Source: Blastococcus xanthinilyticus
GTDB taxonomy: Bacteria > Actinomycetota > Actinomycetes > Mycobacteriales > Geodermatophilaceae
Direction of reading: 5' to 3'
Assembly (NCBI RefSeq): GCF_008124835.1
Contig: NZ_VNHW01000005.1
Location: 1 to 64,000 of the forward strand
DNA: 64,000 bases
A program made the translations under genes and the position numbers. Below the pieces are notes generated by a model, which worked only from the letters and a program-made list of their open reading frames with translations, did no database searches and was not told where the DNA came from. Shown here one piece after another: positions 1-8,293 of the stretch (its first letter is position 1; each line of letters opens with the position of its first letter).

Positions 1-134
1 TGAAGGCACGAAGCCAGTCACATGACGGGTCACGCCCACCGCTGCCAGCCATCAGCCCATCACCGAAGGACTGACCCGGCCAGCCTCACAGTCACCTGAT
101 CATCCTGGGGAGGGCGGTCCGGCCCCGGACGCGA

Positions 135-170
135 CGCCGCCCCCGCCCCGGTGTCGGGGCGGGGGCGGCG
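135..170 (-). terminator. Strong GC hairpin terminator
   Basis: A perfect 15-bp inverted repeat (135-149 and 156-170) closes a 6-nt loop. It lies just past the stop of the small gene that ends at 206 on the minus strand, so it probably terminates that transcript. There is no clear T tract, which is usual for very GC-rich actinobacteria. Confidence 0.7.
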
Positions 171-205
171 CGTCGGTGCTGTGGTTCTTCGGTGCTCTGG
201 TGCGG

Positions 206-370
206 TCAGGCCTGGTCGGTCGGTGCGGGCGCGGAACCCGGGTCGCCGTCCCAGTCCTTGCCCGCGACGTCGGCGTTCTCCGAGGCGCTGTCGGTCTGGC
301 CGGACACGGTCTCGATCATCTCCTCGTCGGAGACTCCCTCACCGGCTGCGTGGGTGTTCGGCTCGCTCAT
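206..370 (-). CDS. Small acidic hypothetical protein (54 aa)
   Basis: An open frame of 54 codons starts with ATG at 370 and ends with TGA at 206-208, followed by a strong hairpin at 135-170. The product begins MSEPNTHAAGEG and is strongly acidic, with stretches such as SDEEMIE and DWDGDPG. It has no membrane segment and almost no basic residues, so it is probably soluble and partly disordered. It is in the same orientation as, and directly downstream of, the ATPase-domain gene ending at 446, with a gap of about 75 nt, so co-transcription is possible. I do not recognise a family. Codon third positions are GC-rich like the neighbours, which supports a real gene. Confidence 0.5.
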   Translation of the reverse strand: MSEPNTHAAGEGVSDEEMIETVSGQTDSASENADVAGKDWDGDPGSAPAPTDQA

Positions 371-445
371 CGCGCAGTCCCTTCCTTCGGCTGGCTTCCT
401 CCTGGCCGGTCCCCGATCGGCGACCCCGGCAAACCAGCCGGTCGG

Positions 446-835
446 TCACAGGCCGGGCGGTCGCAGCTCGAACCAGACCCGCTTGCCGTCCCGGTGGGCC
501 TCGCAGCCCCAGCGGTCGGCGAGCACCTCGACCATGAGCATCCCGCGGCCGCGGGTCCGCTCCGGGTCGAGCCCCTGCGGCGCGGGAGGAACCGGCGAGC
601 AGTCGACCACGGCCAGGCGCAGCCAGTCCTCGGAGCAGGTCGCCTCGATGGTGAGGCACGCGCTGCCCCCGACGTGGTCGACCACGTTGGCCACCAGCTC
701 GGTCACGAGGAGCGCCGCGTCCTCGTGGTCCTGCCGGGCGTCCCACGCCTGCAGCAGCTGCCGCACGAGCCGGCGTGCCACCGGGACGCTCGCAGCGATC
801 GGCGGCAGGTCCATGCTGGCGGTGAGGGTGGACAT
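446..835 (-). CDS. RsbW/SpoIIAB-like ATP-binding protein
   Basis: This 129-residue protein is a stand-alone HATPase_c domain of the anti-sigma-factor kinase type. It shows an N-box (LLVTELVANVVDH, Glu46 and Asn50), an aspartate at the G1 position (Asp78) and a G2-like GRGMLMVEVLADRWG segment (95-110). It ends with the usual WFEL strand. In this family the ATPase binds a sigma factor or phosphorylates an anti-sigma antagonist, but many actinobacterial copies are orphans of unknown target, and no sigma or antagonist gene lies beside this one. The start is placed at ATG 835 because residues upstream in the same frame do not resemble the family; the ribosome-binding site is weak. The second G1 glycine is missing (Asp-Cys-Ser-Pro), which is common in such orphan proteins. 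Confidence 0.75.
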   Translation of the reverse strand: MSTLTASMDLPPIAASVPVARRLVRQLLQAWDARQDHEDAALLVTELVANVVDHVGGSACLTIEATCSEDWLRLAVVDCSPVPPAPQGLDPERTRGRGMLMVEVLADRWGCEAHRDGKRVWFELRPPGL

Positions 836-971
836 GAGGTGTTCCGTTCTGCTGGCGTGCTCAGCGACGTGGGGCTCCCCTGCCCTCCTCATCGGCAGAA
901 GGGGCTCCGAACCGGAGGGTCGAACCGACCGGCGCGAAGAATTGTGCACCACATATCGCCCGCTATGGGGG

Positions 972-999
972 TTGCCCGCAACCCGCCTTGCGCTAGGGT
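972..999 (+). promoter_or_regulatory. Candidate promoter with overlapping inverted repeat
   Basis: TTGCCC (972-977) is followed after 16 nt by TAGGGT (994-999), 32 nt before the GTG start at 1031. The -35 element sits inside an inverted repeat, GTTGC-CC-GCAAC (971-982). This is a plausible operator for the HTH protein encoded just downstream. It is a reading by eye only. Confidence 0.45.
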
Positions 1000-1030
1000 C
1001 TTCGCCGTCGCCTCCCGGAAGGAGCCGCGC

Positions 1031-1378
1031 GTGACCGCTCCCGTCGCACCGGAGGACGACGCCGCCCGCCAGGCCCTCGAGCGACTGGTCGACTGCATCG
1101 ACGAGTCGGTGGCGGAGCTCACCCTGGCCCGTGCCCGCGCCGACCTGCTGCTGGAAGGGCGGCGCGGCGGGACGCCCTGGGCCGGGCTGGTCACCGACGA
1201 GCCCCGCCCGCTCGTGGTCGAGACCGTCTCCTCCGTGCTGTCCGCGCTCGCCACGGCGGGGCACGGCTGGCGCCGCGAGGAGGCCGCCGCGCTGCGCCGG
1301 GAAGGCGTCAGCATCAACCGGATCGCCGCGCTGTTCGGCGTGACCCGGCAGCGGATCTCCGCCCTGCTCCGGGAGTAG
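1031..1378 (+). CDS. HTH domain protein (115 aa)
   Basis: The C-terminus carries a clear helix-turn-helix (about residues 92-113, GVSINRIAALFGVTRQRIS), resembling sigma-70 region 4-like or Trp-repressor-like HTHs that appear in many small actinobacterial DNA-binding proteins. Residues 10-45 form a charged, probably helical N-terminal region that could dimerise. The GTG start at 1031 is chosen because GGAAGGAG lies 7-8 nt upstream; the frame remains open much further upstream but without family-like sequence. The gene is divergent from the RsbW-like ATPase and converges on hrpA with a 21-nt gap. The inverted repeat in its promoter suggests autoregulation. The ligand and target genes are unknown. 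Confidence 0.7.
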   Translation: MTAPVAPEDDAARQALERLVDCIDESVAELTLARARADLLLEGRRGGTPWAGLVTDEPRPLVVETVSSVLSALATAGHGWRREEAAALRREGVSINRIAALFGVTRQRISALLRE

Positions 1379-1399
1379 GACCCCCGGGCCGGGCCACCG

Positions 1400-4300
1400 T
1401 CAGGCGGTCAGCGCGTCGATCGCCTTGTGGATGCGCTGCTCCGAGACCGGCCTCGGGGTGCCGACGCCCTGCGCGAACAGCCCCACCCGGAGCTCCTCGA
1501 TCATCCAGCGCACCCGCACGACCGGGTCGTCCGGCGCCCCGGTCGCCGGCACCTGCCGGCGCAGCTGCTCGTACTCCTCGGTCACCGCGGCCACCTGCCG
1601 CATGCCCAGCTCGTCGCGGACCGCGTTGGCCGGCAGCTTCTCCAGCCGGTACGCCATCGCCGTCAGGTACCGCACCACGTCGGGCAGCCGCCGTCGCCCC
1701 GCGGTGGCGACGAACCCGCGGTGCAGCAGCCCGCCCATCTGCCGGCGCAGGTCGGCGACCGCGGCCTCGGGCACGCGACGGCCCGGTGCCGCACCGAGCG
1801 CGACCGCGACCTCCCGGGCCTGCGTCAGCACCGCCTCGACGCGGCGCACGGTGTCGGCCGTGAGCGCGGGCAGCTGCGCCTTGGCGGTCACGACCAGGGC
1901 GTCGAAGGCCGCCTGGTCCCGTGGCGGGCCACCGGCCGCGGCGATCAGCTCGTCCGCCGCCGCGTCGACGCAGTCGGCGACCAGGTCGGGGATCTCGCCG
2001 TCCGGGTTGAACTGCAGCGCCAGCCGGGTCGCCGGACCGAGCCCCTTGACCACCTGCTTGACCGGCGAGCCCGCGACCAGCACCAGCAGCCGGCGGGCGC
2101 CGCGCCAGGAGAGCCGGCCGGCCTCGACCTCGGTCGGGACGACCCGCACCCCGGCGGTCGCGCCCTCGTCGACCAGGGCCGGGTAGGCGGTCACGACGTG
2201 CGCGCCCCGGCGCACCTCGACCGTGCGCGGCAGCGTCCCCACGTCCCAGGTCGTGAGGCCGGTCCGCTCGAGCTCCGAGGCGGCCCGGGCCAGGCTCGCC
2301 CGCGCCTGGGGGGCGACCTGCGCCTTCAGGGCAGCGAGGTCCTTGCCGCTGGCGAGCGTCCGCTGCTGGTCGTCGAGGACCCGGAAGGTCGCCCGCAGGT
2401 GGCCGGGCACCTGCGCGGGCGCCCAGGCGTCCGGCGGGATCGTGACGGCGACGGCCCGGCGCAGCTCCCGCTCCAGGGCGGGCAGCAGCGGCTCGCCCGC
2501 ATCGATCCGCGGGAGCACCTCCCGCACCCGGTCGGGGATCGGCACCAGCGCGCGCCGCAGCTGCTTGGGCAGGCTGCGGAGCAGTTCCGTCACGAGCTCT
2601 TCGCGCAGGCCGGGCACGGTGAACGCCAGGGACTCCCCCGACGTCGCCCCCACCACGGTGTCCAGCACCCCGAGGGGGACGTCGACGGTCACCCCGTCCT
2701 CCGGGGCCCCGGGCGCGAAGGCGTAGGACAGCGGCAGGGTGAGGCCCTGACTCAGCGGCACCTCGTCGGGGTAGTCCTCGACGCGCACCCCGGCGGCCAC
2801 CGCGGCGTTCGTGAGCATCTCCGGGGTGAAGGTCAGCAGGTCCGGCCGCTCGTGGCGGGCGCGCTTCCACCAGCGGTCGAAGTGCCGGGTGGAGACGACG
2901 TCGGCGGGGATGCGCGCGTCGTAGAGCTCGAACAGCGTCTCCTCGTCGACGGCGATGTCCCGCCGGCGGGCCCGCTCCTCCAGCGCCTCCACCCGCTCGA
3001 TGGCCCGCTGGTTCTCGGCCCAGAAGCGGTGGTGCGTCGTCCACTCGCCCTGCACGAGCGCGTGCCGGATGAACAGCTCGCGGGACACCACCGGGTCGAT
3101 GGAGCCGTACTGCACGCGGCGGCCGACGACGAGCGGCAGCCCGTAGAGGGTGACCCGCTCGGTGGCGACGACGGAGCCGCGCTTGGCGTCCCAGCGGGGC
3201 TCGGAGTACTGCCGCTTGACCAGGTGCTCGGCCAGCCCCTCGACGACCTCCGGGTCGATGCGGGCGACGGTGCGGGCGAACAGCCGGCTGGTCTCCACCA
3301 GCTCGGCGGCGACCACCCAGCGCGGCGGCTTCTTCGCCAGCGGCGTGCCCGGCGCCAGCACGAACCGGGTGTTGCGGGTGCCCAGGTACTCCCGGCCCGG
3401 CCGCCCCGGCTTGCCGTCGCGGGTCTTGGCCGGTTCCACCTGCATGCCGACGTGCGAGAGCAGGCCGGCCAGCAGCGCGGCGGAGATGCCCTTCTCGTCC
3501 GGCTCGGCCGCCGGCTCCCCCACGGTCATGCCCAGGCGCCGGGCGGTGCCGCGCAGCTGCCCGTGCAGGTCCTGCCACTCGCGGATCCGCAGGTAGTGCA
3601 GGAACTCCCGCTTCACCGTGCGGCGGAACTGGTTGCCGCTCAGTGCGTCCTGCTGCTCCTGCAGGTAGCGCCACAGGTTCAGCAGCGCGAGGAAGTCGGA
3701 GTTCTCGTCGGCGAACCGGCGGTGCAGCTCGTCGGCCGCCTGCTGGTGCTCGGTGGGCCGCTCGCGGGGGTCCTGGATGGTGAGCCCGGCGGCGATGACC
3801 AGCACCTCGTCGAGCACTCCGCGCTTGTCGGCCTCGACCACCATCCGCGCCATCCGCGGGTCCAGCGGCAGGGCGGCCAGCGCCCGCCCGGTCTCGGTGA
3901 GCTTCCCCTGCTCGTCGAGCGCGTGCAGCTCCTCGAGGAGAGCCAGCCCGTCGGCGATCGCCCGGCGGTCCGGCGGGTCGACGAACGGGAAGTCCTCCAT
4001 CGCCCCCAGGTCGAGCGCCGCCATCTGCAGCAGGACCGACGCCAGGTTGGTGCGCAGGATCTCCGGATCGGTGAACTCCGGCCGGGCCTCGAAGTCCGCC
4101 TCCGCGTACAGCCGGATCGCGACGCCGGGGCCCAGCCGGCCGCACCGGCCCGAGCGCTGCCGGGCCGAGGCCTGGCTGACCGGCTCGATCGGCAGCCGCT
4201 GCACCTTGGTGCGATGGCTGTACCGGCTGATCCGGGCGGTGCCCGGGTCGATGACGTACCGGATGCCGGGCACGGTCAGCGACGTCTCGGCGACGTTGGT

Positions 4301-5365
4301 GGACAGCACGATCCGCCGTCCGCTGTGCGGGGCGAAGACCTTGTGCTGGTCGGCGGCCGAGAGCCGCGAGTAGAGCGGCACGACCTCCGTGTTCGGCAGC
4401 CCCCGCTCGCCCAGTGCGTCCTGGGTGTCCCGGATCTCCCGCTCGCCGGCGAGGAACACCAGGATGTCGCCCGGGCCCTCGGCGGTCAGCTCGTCGACGG
4501 CGTCGAGGATCGCGCTGACCTGGTCGCGGTCCTCGTCGGCCTCCGGATCGTCGAGGTCGACGACCGGCCGGTAGCGCACCTCGACGGGATACGTGCGCCC
4601 GCTGACCTCGACGATCGGCGCCCCCGCGAAGTGCGCGGCCACCCGCTCCACGTCGATCGTCGCCGAGGTGATGACCAGCTTGAGGTCCGGACGGCGCGGC
4701 AGCAGCTGGGCGAGGTAGCCCAGCAGGAAGTCGATGTTGAGGCTCCGCTCGTGGGCCTCGTCGAGGATGATCGTGTCGTACTGGCGCAGCAGCCGGTCGT
4801 GCGCGATCTCGGCGAGCAGGACGCCGTCGGTCATGAGCTTGACCAGCGTCGAGTCCGACACCTGGTCGTTGAAGCGCATCTTGTAGCCGACCGCCTCGCC
4901 CAGCGGCGTGCCCAGCTCCTCGGCGATCCGCTCGGCGACGCTGCGGGCGGCGATCCGGCGCGGCTGCGTGTGCCCGATCCGCCCGCGCACTCCCCGGCCG
5001 AGCTCCAGGGCGATCTTCGGCAGCTGGGTGGTCTTGCCCGAGCCGGTCTCGCCGGCCACGACGACGACCTGGGCGTCGCGGAGTGCGGCGGCGATGTCGT
5101 CGCGGCGGGCGCTGACCGGGAGCTCGTCCGGGTAGCTGACCGCCGGGACGGCGGCGCAGCGGCGGGCGATCCGCTGCTCGGCGACGGCGACGTCCGCCGC
5201 GATCCGGTCACGCTGCCGCTCCCGGGACTGGGCGTCACGGGTGCGCCGCAGCGCGTCGAGGCGCAGGCGCAGCCGGTGCTCGTCGGCGAGGGTCAGCCCG
5301 GCGAGGCGGTCCCGGAGATCGCGGTCCCGGAGATCGGGGTCGCGGAGGTCCTGCGGTGCGCTCAC
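1400..5365 (-). CDS. hrpA: ATP-dependent RNA helicase HrpA
   Basis: This is a 1321-residue DEAH-box helicase, close to the 1300 residues usual for HrpA. Motif I is GETGSGKTTQLPK (about 105-117), motif II is DEAH, motif III is SATID and motif VI is QRSGRCGRLGPG. The helicase core is followed by the OB-fold and the long DUF3418-type C-terminal region typical of bacterial HrpA. It is a cytoplasmic 3'-5' RNA helicase linked in other bacteria to mRNA processing and rescue of stalled ribosomes. GTG 5365 is taken as the start because the upstream part of the frame (to 5554) is unlike the family. The N-terminus contains a short tandem repeat (DLRDPDLRDRDLRDRL), which is also visible as a DNA repeat. 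It is divergently transcribed from the marR-like gene. Confidence 0.93.
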   Translation of the reverse strand: MSAPQDLRDPDLRDRDLRDRLAGLTLADEHRLRLRLDALRRTRDAQSRERQRDRIAADVAVAEQRIARRCAAVPAVSYPDELPVSARRDDIAAALRDAQVVVVAGETGSGKTTQLPKIALELGRGVRGRIGHTQPRRIAARSVAERIAEELGTPLGEAVGYKMRFNDQVSDSTLVKLMTDGVLLAEIAHDRLLRQYDTIILDEAHERSLNIDFLLGYLAQLLPRRPDLKLVITSATIDVERVAAHFAGAPIVEVSGRTYPVEVRYRPVVDLDDPEADEDRDQVSAILDAVDELTAEGPGDILVFLAGEREIRDTQDALGERGLPNTEVVPLYSRLSAADQHKVFAPHSGRRIVLSTNVAETSLTVPGIRYVIDPGTARISRYSHRTKVQRLPIEPVSQASARQRSGRCGRLGPGVAIRLYAEADFEARPEFTDPEILRTNLASVLLQMAALDLGAMEDFPFVDPPDRRAIADGLALLEELHALDEQGKLTETGRALAALPLDPRMARMVVEADKRGVLDEVLVIAAGLTIQDPRERPTEHQQAADELHRRFADENSDFLALLNLWRYLQEQQDALSGNQFRRTVKREFLHYLRIREWQDLHGQLRGTARRLGMTVGEPAAEPDEKGISAALLAGLLSHVGMQVEPAKTRDGKPGRPGREYLGTRNTRFVLAPGTPLAKKPPRWVVAAELVETSRLFARTVARIDPEVVEGLAEHLVKRQYSEPRWDAKRGSVVATERVTLYGLPLVVGRRVQYGSIDPVVSRELFIRHALVQGEWTTHHRFWAENQRAIERVEALEERARRRDIAVDEETLFELYDARIPADVVSTRHFDRWWKRARHERPDLLTFTPEMLTNAAVAAGVRVEDYPDEVPLSQGLTLPLSYAFAPGAPEDGVTVDVPLGVLDTVVGATSGESLAFTVPGLREELVTELLRSLPKQLRRALVPIPDRVREVLPRIDAGEPLLPALERELRRAVAVTIPPDAWAPAQVPGHLRATFRVLDDQQRTLASGKDLAALKAQVAPQARASLARAASELERTGLTTWDVGTLPRTVEVRRGAHVVTAYPALVDEGATAGVRVVPTEVEAGRLSWRGARRLLVLVAGSPVKQVVKGLGPATRLALQFNPDGEIPDLVADCVDAAADELIAAAGGPPRDQAAFDALVVTAKAQLPALTADTVRRVEAVLTQAREVAVALGAAPGRRVPEAAVADLRRQMGGLLHRGFVATAGRRRLPDVVRYLTAMAYRLEKLPANAVRDELGMRQVAAVTEEYEQLRRQVPATGAPDDPVVRVRWMIEELRVGLFAQGVGTPRPVSEQRIHKAIDALTA

Positions 5366-5538
5366 GGTCTGTCCCGGCGTCCTCTCCGTGGTCGTGCCCG
5401 GCCCGAGCGGTCGGCGGGCGACCCGACCAGGATCCCACTTCCGGGTGCGTGGCCGGGAACACAGCGCCGAAATCGATGCATGGTCGCTGCAACAACATGT
5501 AGCGTGCACCCAGTTTCCCCGAACGACACGAGGTCCCC

Positions 5539-6039
5539 ATGCCGTCGCCACCACCCGAGCCGACCCGTGACTCCGGGCTGCTGACCCTCAGCGACCAGAT
5601 GCCCCGGTTCATGCGGCTCATCCACGGCATCAAGGCCCAGCACACGGCCGAGGGCGGCCGGGACCGCGCCGCGTCGGTCCTGCTGTTCCCGCTGGAGCGG
5701 CTGGGCCCGCTGCGGCAGAGCGCCCTGGCCGAGCTCGTGCACGCCGACCCGTCCACCGTCAGCCGCCACGTGACGCTCCTCGTCGAACACGGACTGGTCG
5801 TCCGGGTGGCGGACGAGTCCGACGGCCGGGCCAGCCGGCTGGTGCTCACCGACGCCGGTCGCACGGAGCTCGACGGGCTCCGCGCCGAGCGCGTCGCCTA
5901 CCTGCGCACGGTCGTCACCGAGTGGACCGACGACGAGCTGACCACCTTCACGGCCCTGTTCGACCGTCTCCTCGACGGCATCGCGGCCACGCTCCCGAAC
6001 GACCAGAACCCCTCCTCCTCCCGGACGGTGTCCGCATGA
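5539..6039 (+). CDS. MarR-family transcriptional regulator
   Basis: This 166-residue winged-helix protein has the MarR layout: an N-terminal dimerisation helix, the HTH around residues 55-80 (LRQSALAELVHADPSTVSRH), a wing with VVRVADESDGRASRL, and a C-terminal helix pair. MarR proteins usually repress the adjacent efflux gene and release DNA on binding a small aromatic ligand. Here the stop codon overlaps the ATG of the MFS transporter (ATGA at 6036-6039), so the two genes are translationally coupled and the pump is the likely target. The region between this gene and hrpA (5366-5538) should hold the operator; it contains a palindromic ACATGT core near 5493 but no convincing full operator was found. 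Confidence 0.88.
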   Translation: MPSPPPEPTRDSGLLTLSDQMPRFMRLIHGIKAQHTAEGGRDRAASVLLFPLERLGPLRQSALAELVHADPSTVSRHVTLLVEHGLVVRVADESDGRASRLVLTDAGRTELDGLRAERVAYLRTVVTEWTDDELTTFTALFDRLLDGIAATLPNDQNPSSSRTVSA

Positions 6040-7799
6040 CCTCCACCCGTACGACCGCGGCCGAGCGGAGGGGCGCCCGCGCGGCGGCCGCCGCCCCCGA
6101 CGCCGAGGGCGCGTTCAGCCACCGGCAGATCGTCACGATCCTGGTCGGCCTCATGGTCGCGATGTTCCTGGCCGCCCTCGATCAGACCGTCGTCTCCACC
6201 GCCATCCGGATCATCGCCGACGACCTGCAGGGCTACGACCTGCAGGCCTGGGCGACCACGGCCTTCCTGATCACCTCGACGATCGCCACCCCGCTGTACG
6301 GGAAGCTCTCGGACATCTACGGCCGGCGGCCGTTCTACCTGTTCGCGATCGCGGTCTTCATCGTCGGCTCGGCGCTGTGCGGCATCGCCGACTCGATGTA
6401 CCAGCTGGCCGCCTTCCGCGCGATCCAGGGCATCGGCGCCGGCGGCCTGATGTCGCTGGCCCTGGCGATCATCGGCGACATCGTGCCGCCCCGGGAGCGC
6501 TCCCGGTACCAGGGCTACTTCATGGCGGTGTTCGGCACCTCGAGCGTGCTGGGCCCGGTCGTCGGCGGGTTCCTCGCGGGCCAGGACGCGCTGCTCGGCG
6601 TGGACGGCTGGCGGTGGATCTTCTGGATCAACGTGCCCCTCGGGCTGCTCGCCTTCGCCGCGGTCTGGCGGGTGCTGCACCTGCCGCACGAGCGCCGCGA
6701 GCACCGCATCGACTGGCCCGGCGCGCTGGCGCTGATCACGTTCCTCGTGCCGCTGCTGGTCATCGCCGAGCAGGGCCGCACCTGGGGCTGGACCTCGGGC
6801 CGGGCGCTGCTCTGCTACGCCGTGGGCGCCGTCGGCTTCGTGCTGTTCGTGCTCGCCGAGCGGGCCTACCGGGACGACGCGCTGCTGCCGCTGCGGATGT
6901 TCCGCGGTCGCACCTTCACCGTCAGCGCGATCGGCAGCGTCGTGATGGGCGCCGGGATGTTCGGCGGCCTGCTCCTGCTGCCGCAGTACCTGCAGATCGT
7001 CCAGGGCTCCAGCGCGACCGTCGCCGGCCTGCAGATGATCCCGCTCGTCGCCGGCATCATGACCGGCGCGATGAGCTCGGGCATCGCCATCTCCCGGACC
7101 GGCAAGTACAAGGTGTTCCCGCTGGTCGGCGTCGCGCTCATGGTGATCGCGCTGTTCTCGATGTCGTTCGTCGTGGGCGCCGACACGTCGGTGTGGGCGC
7201 TGGTGCCGTTCATGGTGCTGCTCGGCCTGGGGCTGGGCTTCAACTTCCAGCCGGTGATCCTCGCCGTGCAGAACGCCGTCTCCCCGCGGGAGATGGGCGT
7301 GGCCACCTCCTCGGTGACCTTCTTCCGCCAGATGGGCGGAACCATCGGGGCGGCCGCGTTCCTGTCGATCCTCTTCACCCGGCTGCCGCAGGACATCGGG
7401 GCCGCCGTGGACGACGCGGTGCGGGCCGACCCGTCACTGGCGCCGCAGTTCGAGCAGCTGGGCGCCGGTACCGGCGCCAGCCTGGACGACACGTCGTTCA
7501 TTCAGGAGCTCCCCGCGGCGCTCGCGCAGCCGTTCAAGGTCGGCTTCTCCGACTCGATCGACGCGGTGTTCCTCATCGCCGCCGGCGTCGTGGCGATCGG
7601 GTTCTTCGTCTTCCTCTTCCTGCCGCAGCTCGCGCTGAGCACGAAGTCCGGCATCCAGGCCCGCCAGGGCCCGGCCGCCGGGACGGCGACGACCGATCCG
7701 CGCGACCCGGCCGAGGAGGCCACGGAGGCCGTCGGCGCCGCGGCGCCCACGTCGGTCCCGCCGCCGGTCGGTCGGCCGGGCGACACGCCCCGCCGCTGA
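6036..7799 (+). CDS. MFS drug-efflux transporter (DHA2/EmrB-QacA type)
   Basis: The 587-residue product has about 14 hydrophobic helices, as in the DHA2 drug:H+ antiporter family. Diagnostic motifs are present: LDQTVVSTAIRIIADDL in TM1 (motif D1), the loop-2 motif GKLSDIYGRRP (motif A), and a motif-C region around GTSSVLGPVVGGFL in TM5. It sits in the inner membrane and probably exports hydrophobic toxicants. The start is ATG 6036, inside the marR stop codon. The C-terminal tail of about 60 residues is polar and probably disordered. The gene is followed by a hairpin (7811-7846) and then by the 88-bp repeat array. The substrate cannot be read from sequence. Confidence 0.9.
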   Translation: MTSTRTTAAERRGARAAAAAPDAEGAFSHRQIVTILVGLMVAMFLAALDQTVVSTAIRIIADDLQGYDLQAWATTAFLITSTIATPLYGKLSDIYGRRPFYLFAIAVFIVGSALCGIADSMYQLAAFRAIQGIGAGGLMSLALAIIGDIVPPRERSRYQGYFMAVFGTSSVLGPVVGGFLAGQDALLGVDGWRWIFWINVPLGLLAFAAVWRVLHLPHERREHRIDWPGALALITFLVPLLVIAEQGRTWGWTSGRALLCYAVGAVGFVLFVLAERAYRDDALLPLRMFRGRTFTVSAIGSVVMGAGMFGGLLLLPQYLQIVQGSSATVAGLQMIPLVAGIMTGAMSSGIAISRTGKYKVFPLVGVALMVIALFSMSFVVGADTSVWALVPFMVLLGLGLGFNFQPVILAVQNAVSPREMGVATSSVTFFRQMGGTIGAAAFLSILFTRLPQDIGAAVDDAVRADPSLAPQFEQLGAGTGASLDDTSFIQELPAALAQPFKVGFSDSIDAVFLIAAGVVAIGFFVFLFLPQLALSTKSGIQARQGPAAGTATTDPRDPAEEATEAVGAAAPTSVPPPVGRPGDTPRR

Positions 7800-7810
7800 C
7801 CCTCCGGACG

Positions 7811-7846
7811 CACCGCCACGGCACCGCTGCACGGTGCGTGGCGGTG
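7811..7846 (+). terminator. Hairpin after the MFS gene
   Basis: The arms 7811-7826 and 7832-7846 are complementary over 15 bp with one bulged base and a 5-nt loop. It starts 11 nt after the MFS stop codon, so it is the probable terminator of the marR-MFS operon. Confidence 0.65.
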
Positions 7847-7857
7847 CGGGGGCCGGA

Positions 7858-8293
7858 GGCCTCCCGCCGCCACGCACGGCGCGGCTCAGCGCCCGCCGGG
7901 AACGGCTCCTGGTCGCGGTGGTCGCCCGGAGGACGACGGTGTGACGGCCTCCCGCCGCCACGCACGGCGCGGCTCAGCGCCCGCCGGGAACGGCTCCTGG
8001 TCGCGGTGGTCGCCCGGAGGACGACGGTGTGACGGCCTCCCGCCGCCACGCACGGCGCGGCTCAGCGCCCGCCGGGAACGGCTCCTGGTCGCGGTGGTCG
8101 CCCGGAGGACGACGGTGTGACGGCCTCCCGCCGCCACGCACGGCGCGGCTCAGCGCCCGCCGGGAACGGCTCCTGGTCGCGGTGGTCGCCCGGAGGACGA
8201 CGGTGTGACGGCCTCCCGCCGCCACGCACGCGCGGCTCAGCGCCCGCCGTGAACGGCTCCTGGTCGCGGTGGTCGCCCGGAGGACGACGGTGT
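7858..8293. repeat. Five tandem copies of an 88-bp unit (minisatellite)
   Basis: Copies begin at 7858, 7946, 8034, 8122 and 8210, an exact 88-bp period. Copies 1-4 appear identical by eye. Copy 5 has one deleted G (near 8229) and one G-to-T change (near 8247). The unit is GC-rich and holds a short hairpin (GGCGC-ggctca-GCGCC). The array fills the convergent gap between the MFS gene and the zinc alcohol dehydrogenase, and similarity stops exactly in the TGA codon of the latter (8293-8295). Since 88 is not a multiple of three, the repeat does not encode a periodic peptide. No spacer separates the copies, so it is not a CRISPR array. The function is unknown. Confidence 0.97.

Noticed and set aside
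176-1030. Long upstream extension of the HTH protein frame
   Set aside because: The frame is open, but the translation is unlike any protein and lies opposite the ATPase gene; a strong Shine-Dalgarno sequence marks GTG 1031.
1427-5584. A very long open frame opposite hrpA
   Set aside because: It mirrors hrpA codon structure in a GC-rich genome; its translation is Arg/Gly/His-rich and lacks domain features, while hrpA has every helicase motif.
7573-8225. Overlapping open frames through the 88-bp repeats on both strands
   Set aside because: They arise because the unit lacks stops in some frames; the period is not a multiple of three, and there is no ribosome-binding site or consistent peptide repeat.
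7858-8293. CRISPR array
   Set aside because: The copies are directly abutting with no unique spacers, the unit is 88 bp, and no cas genes are near.
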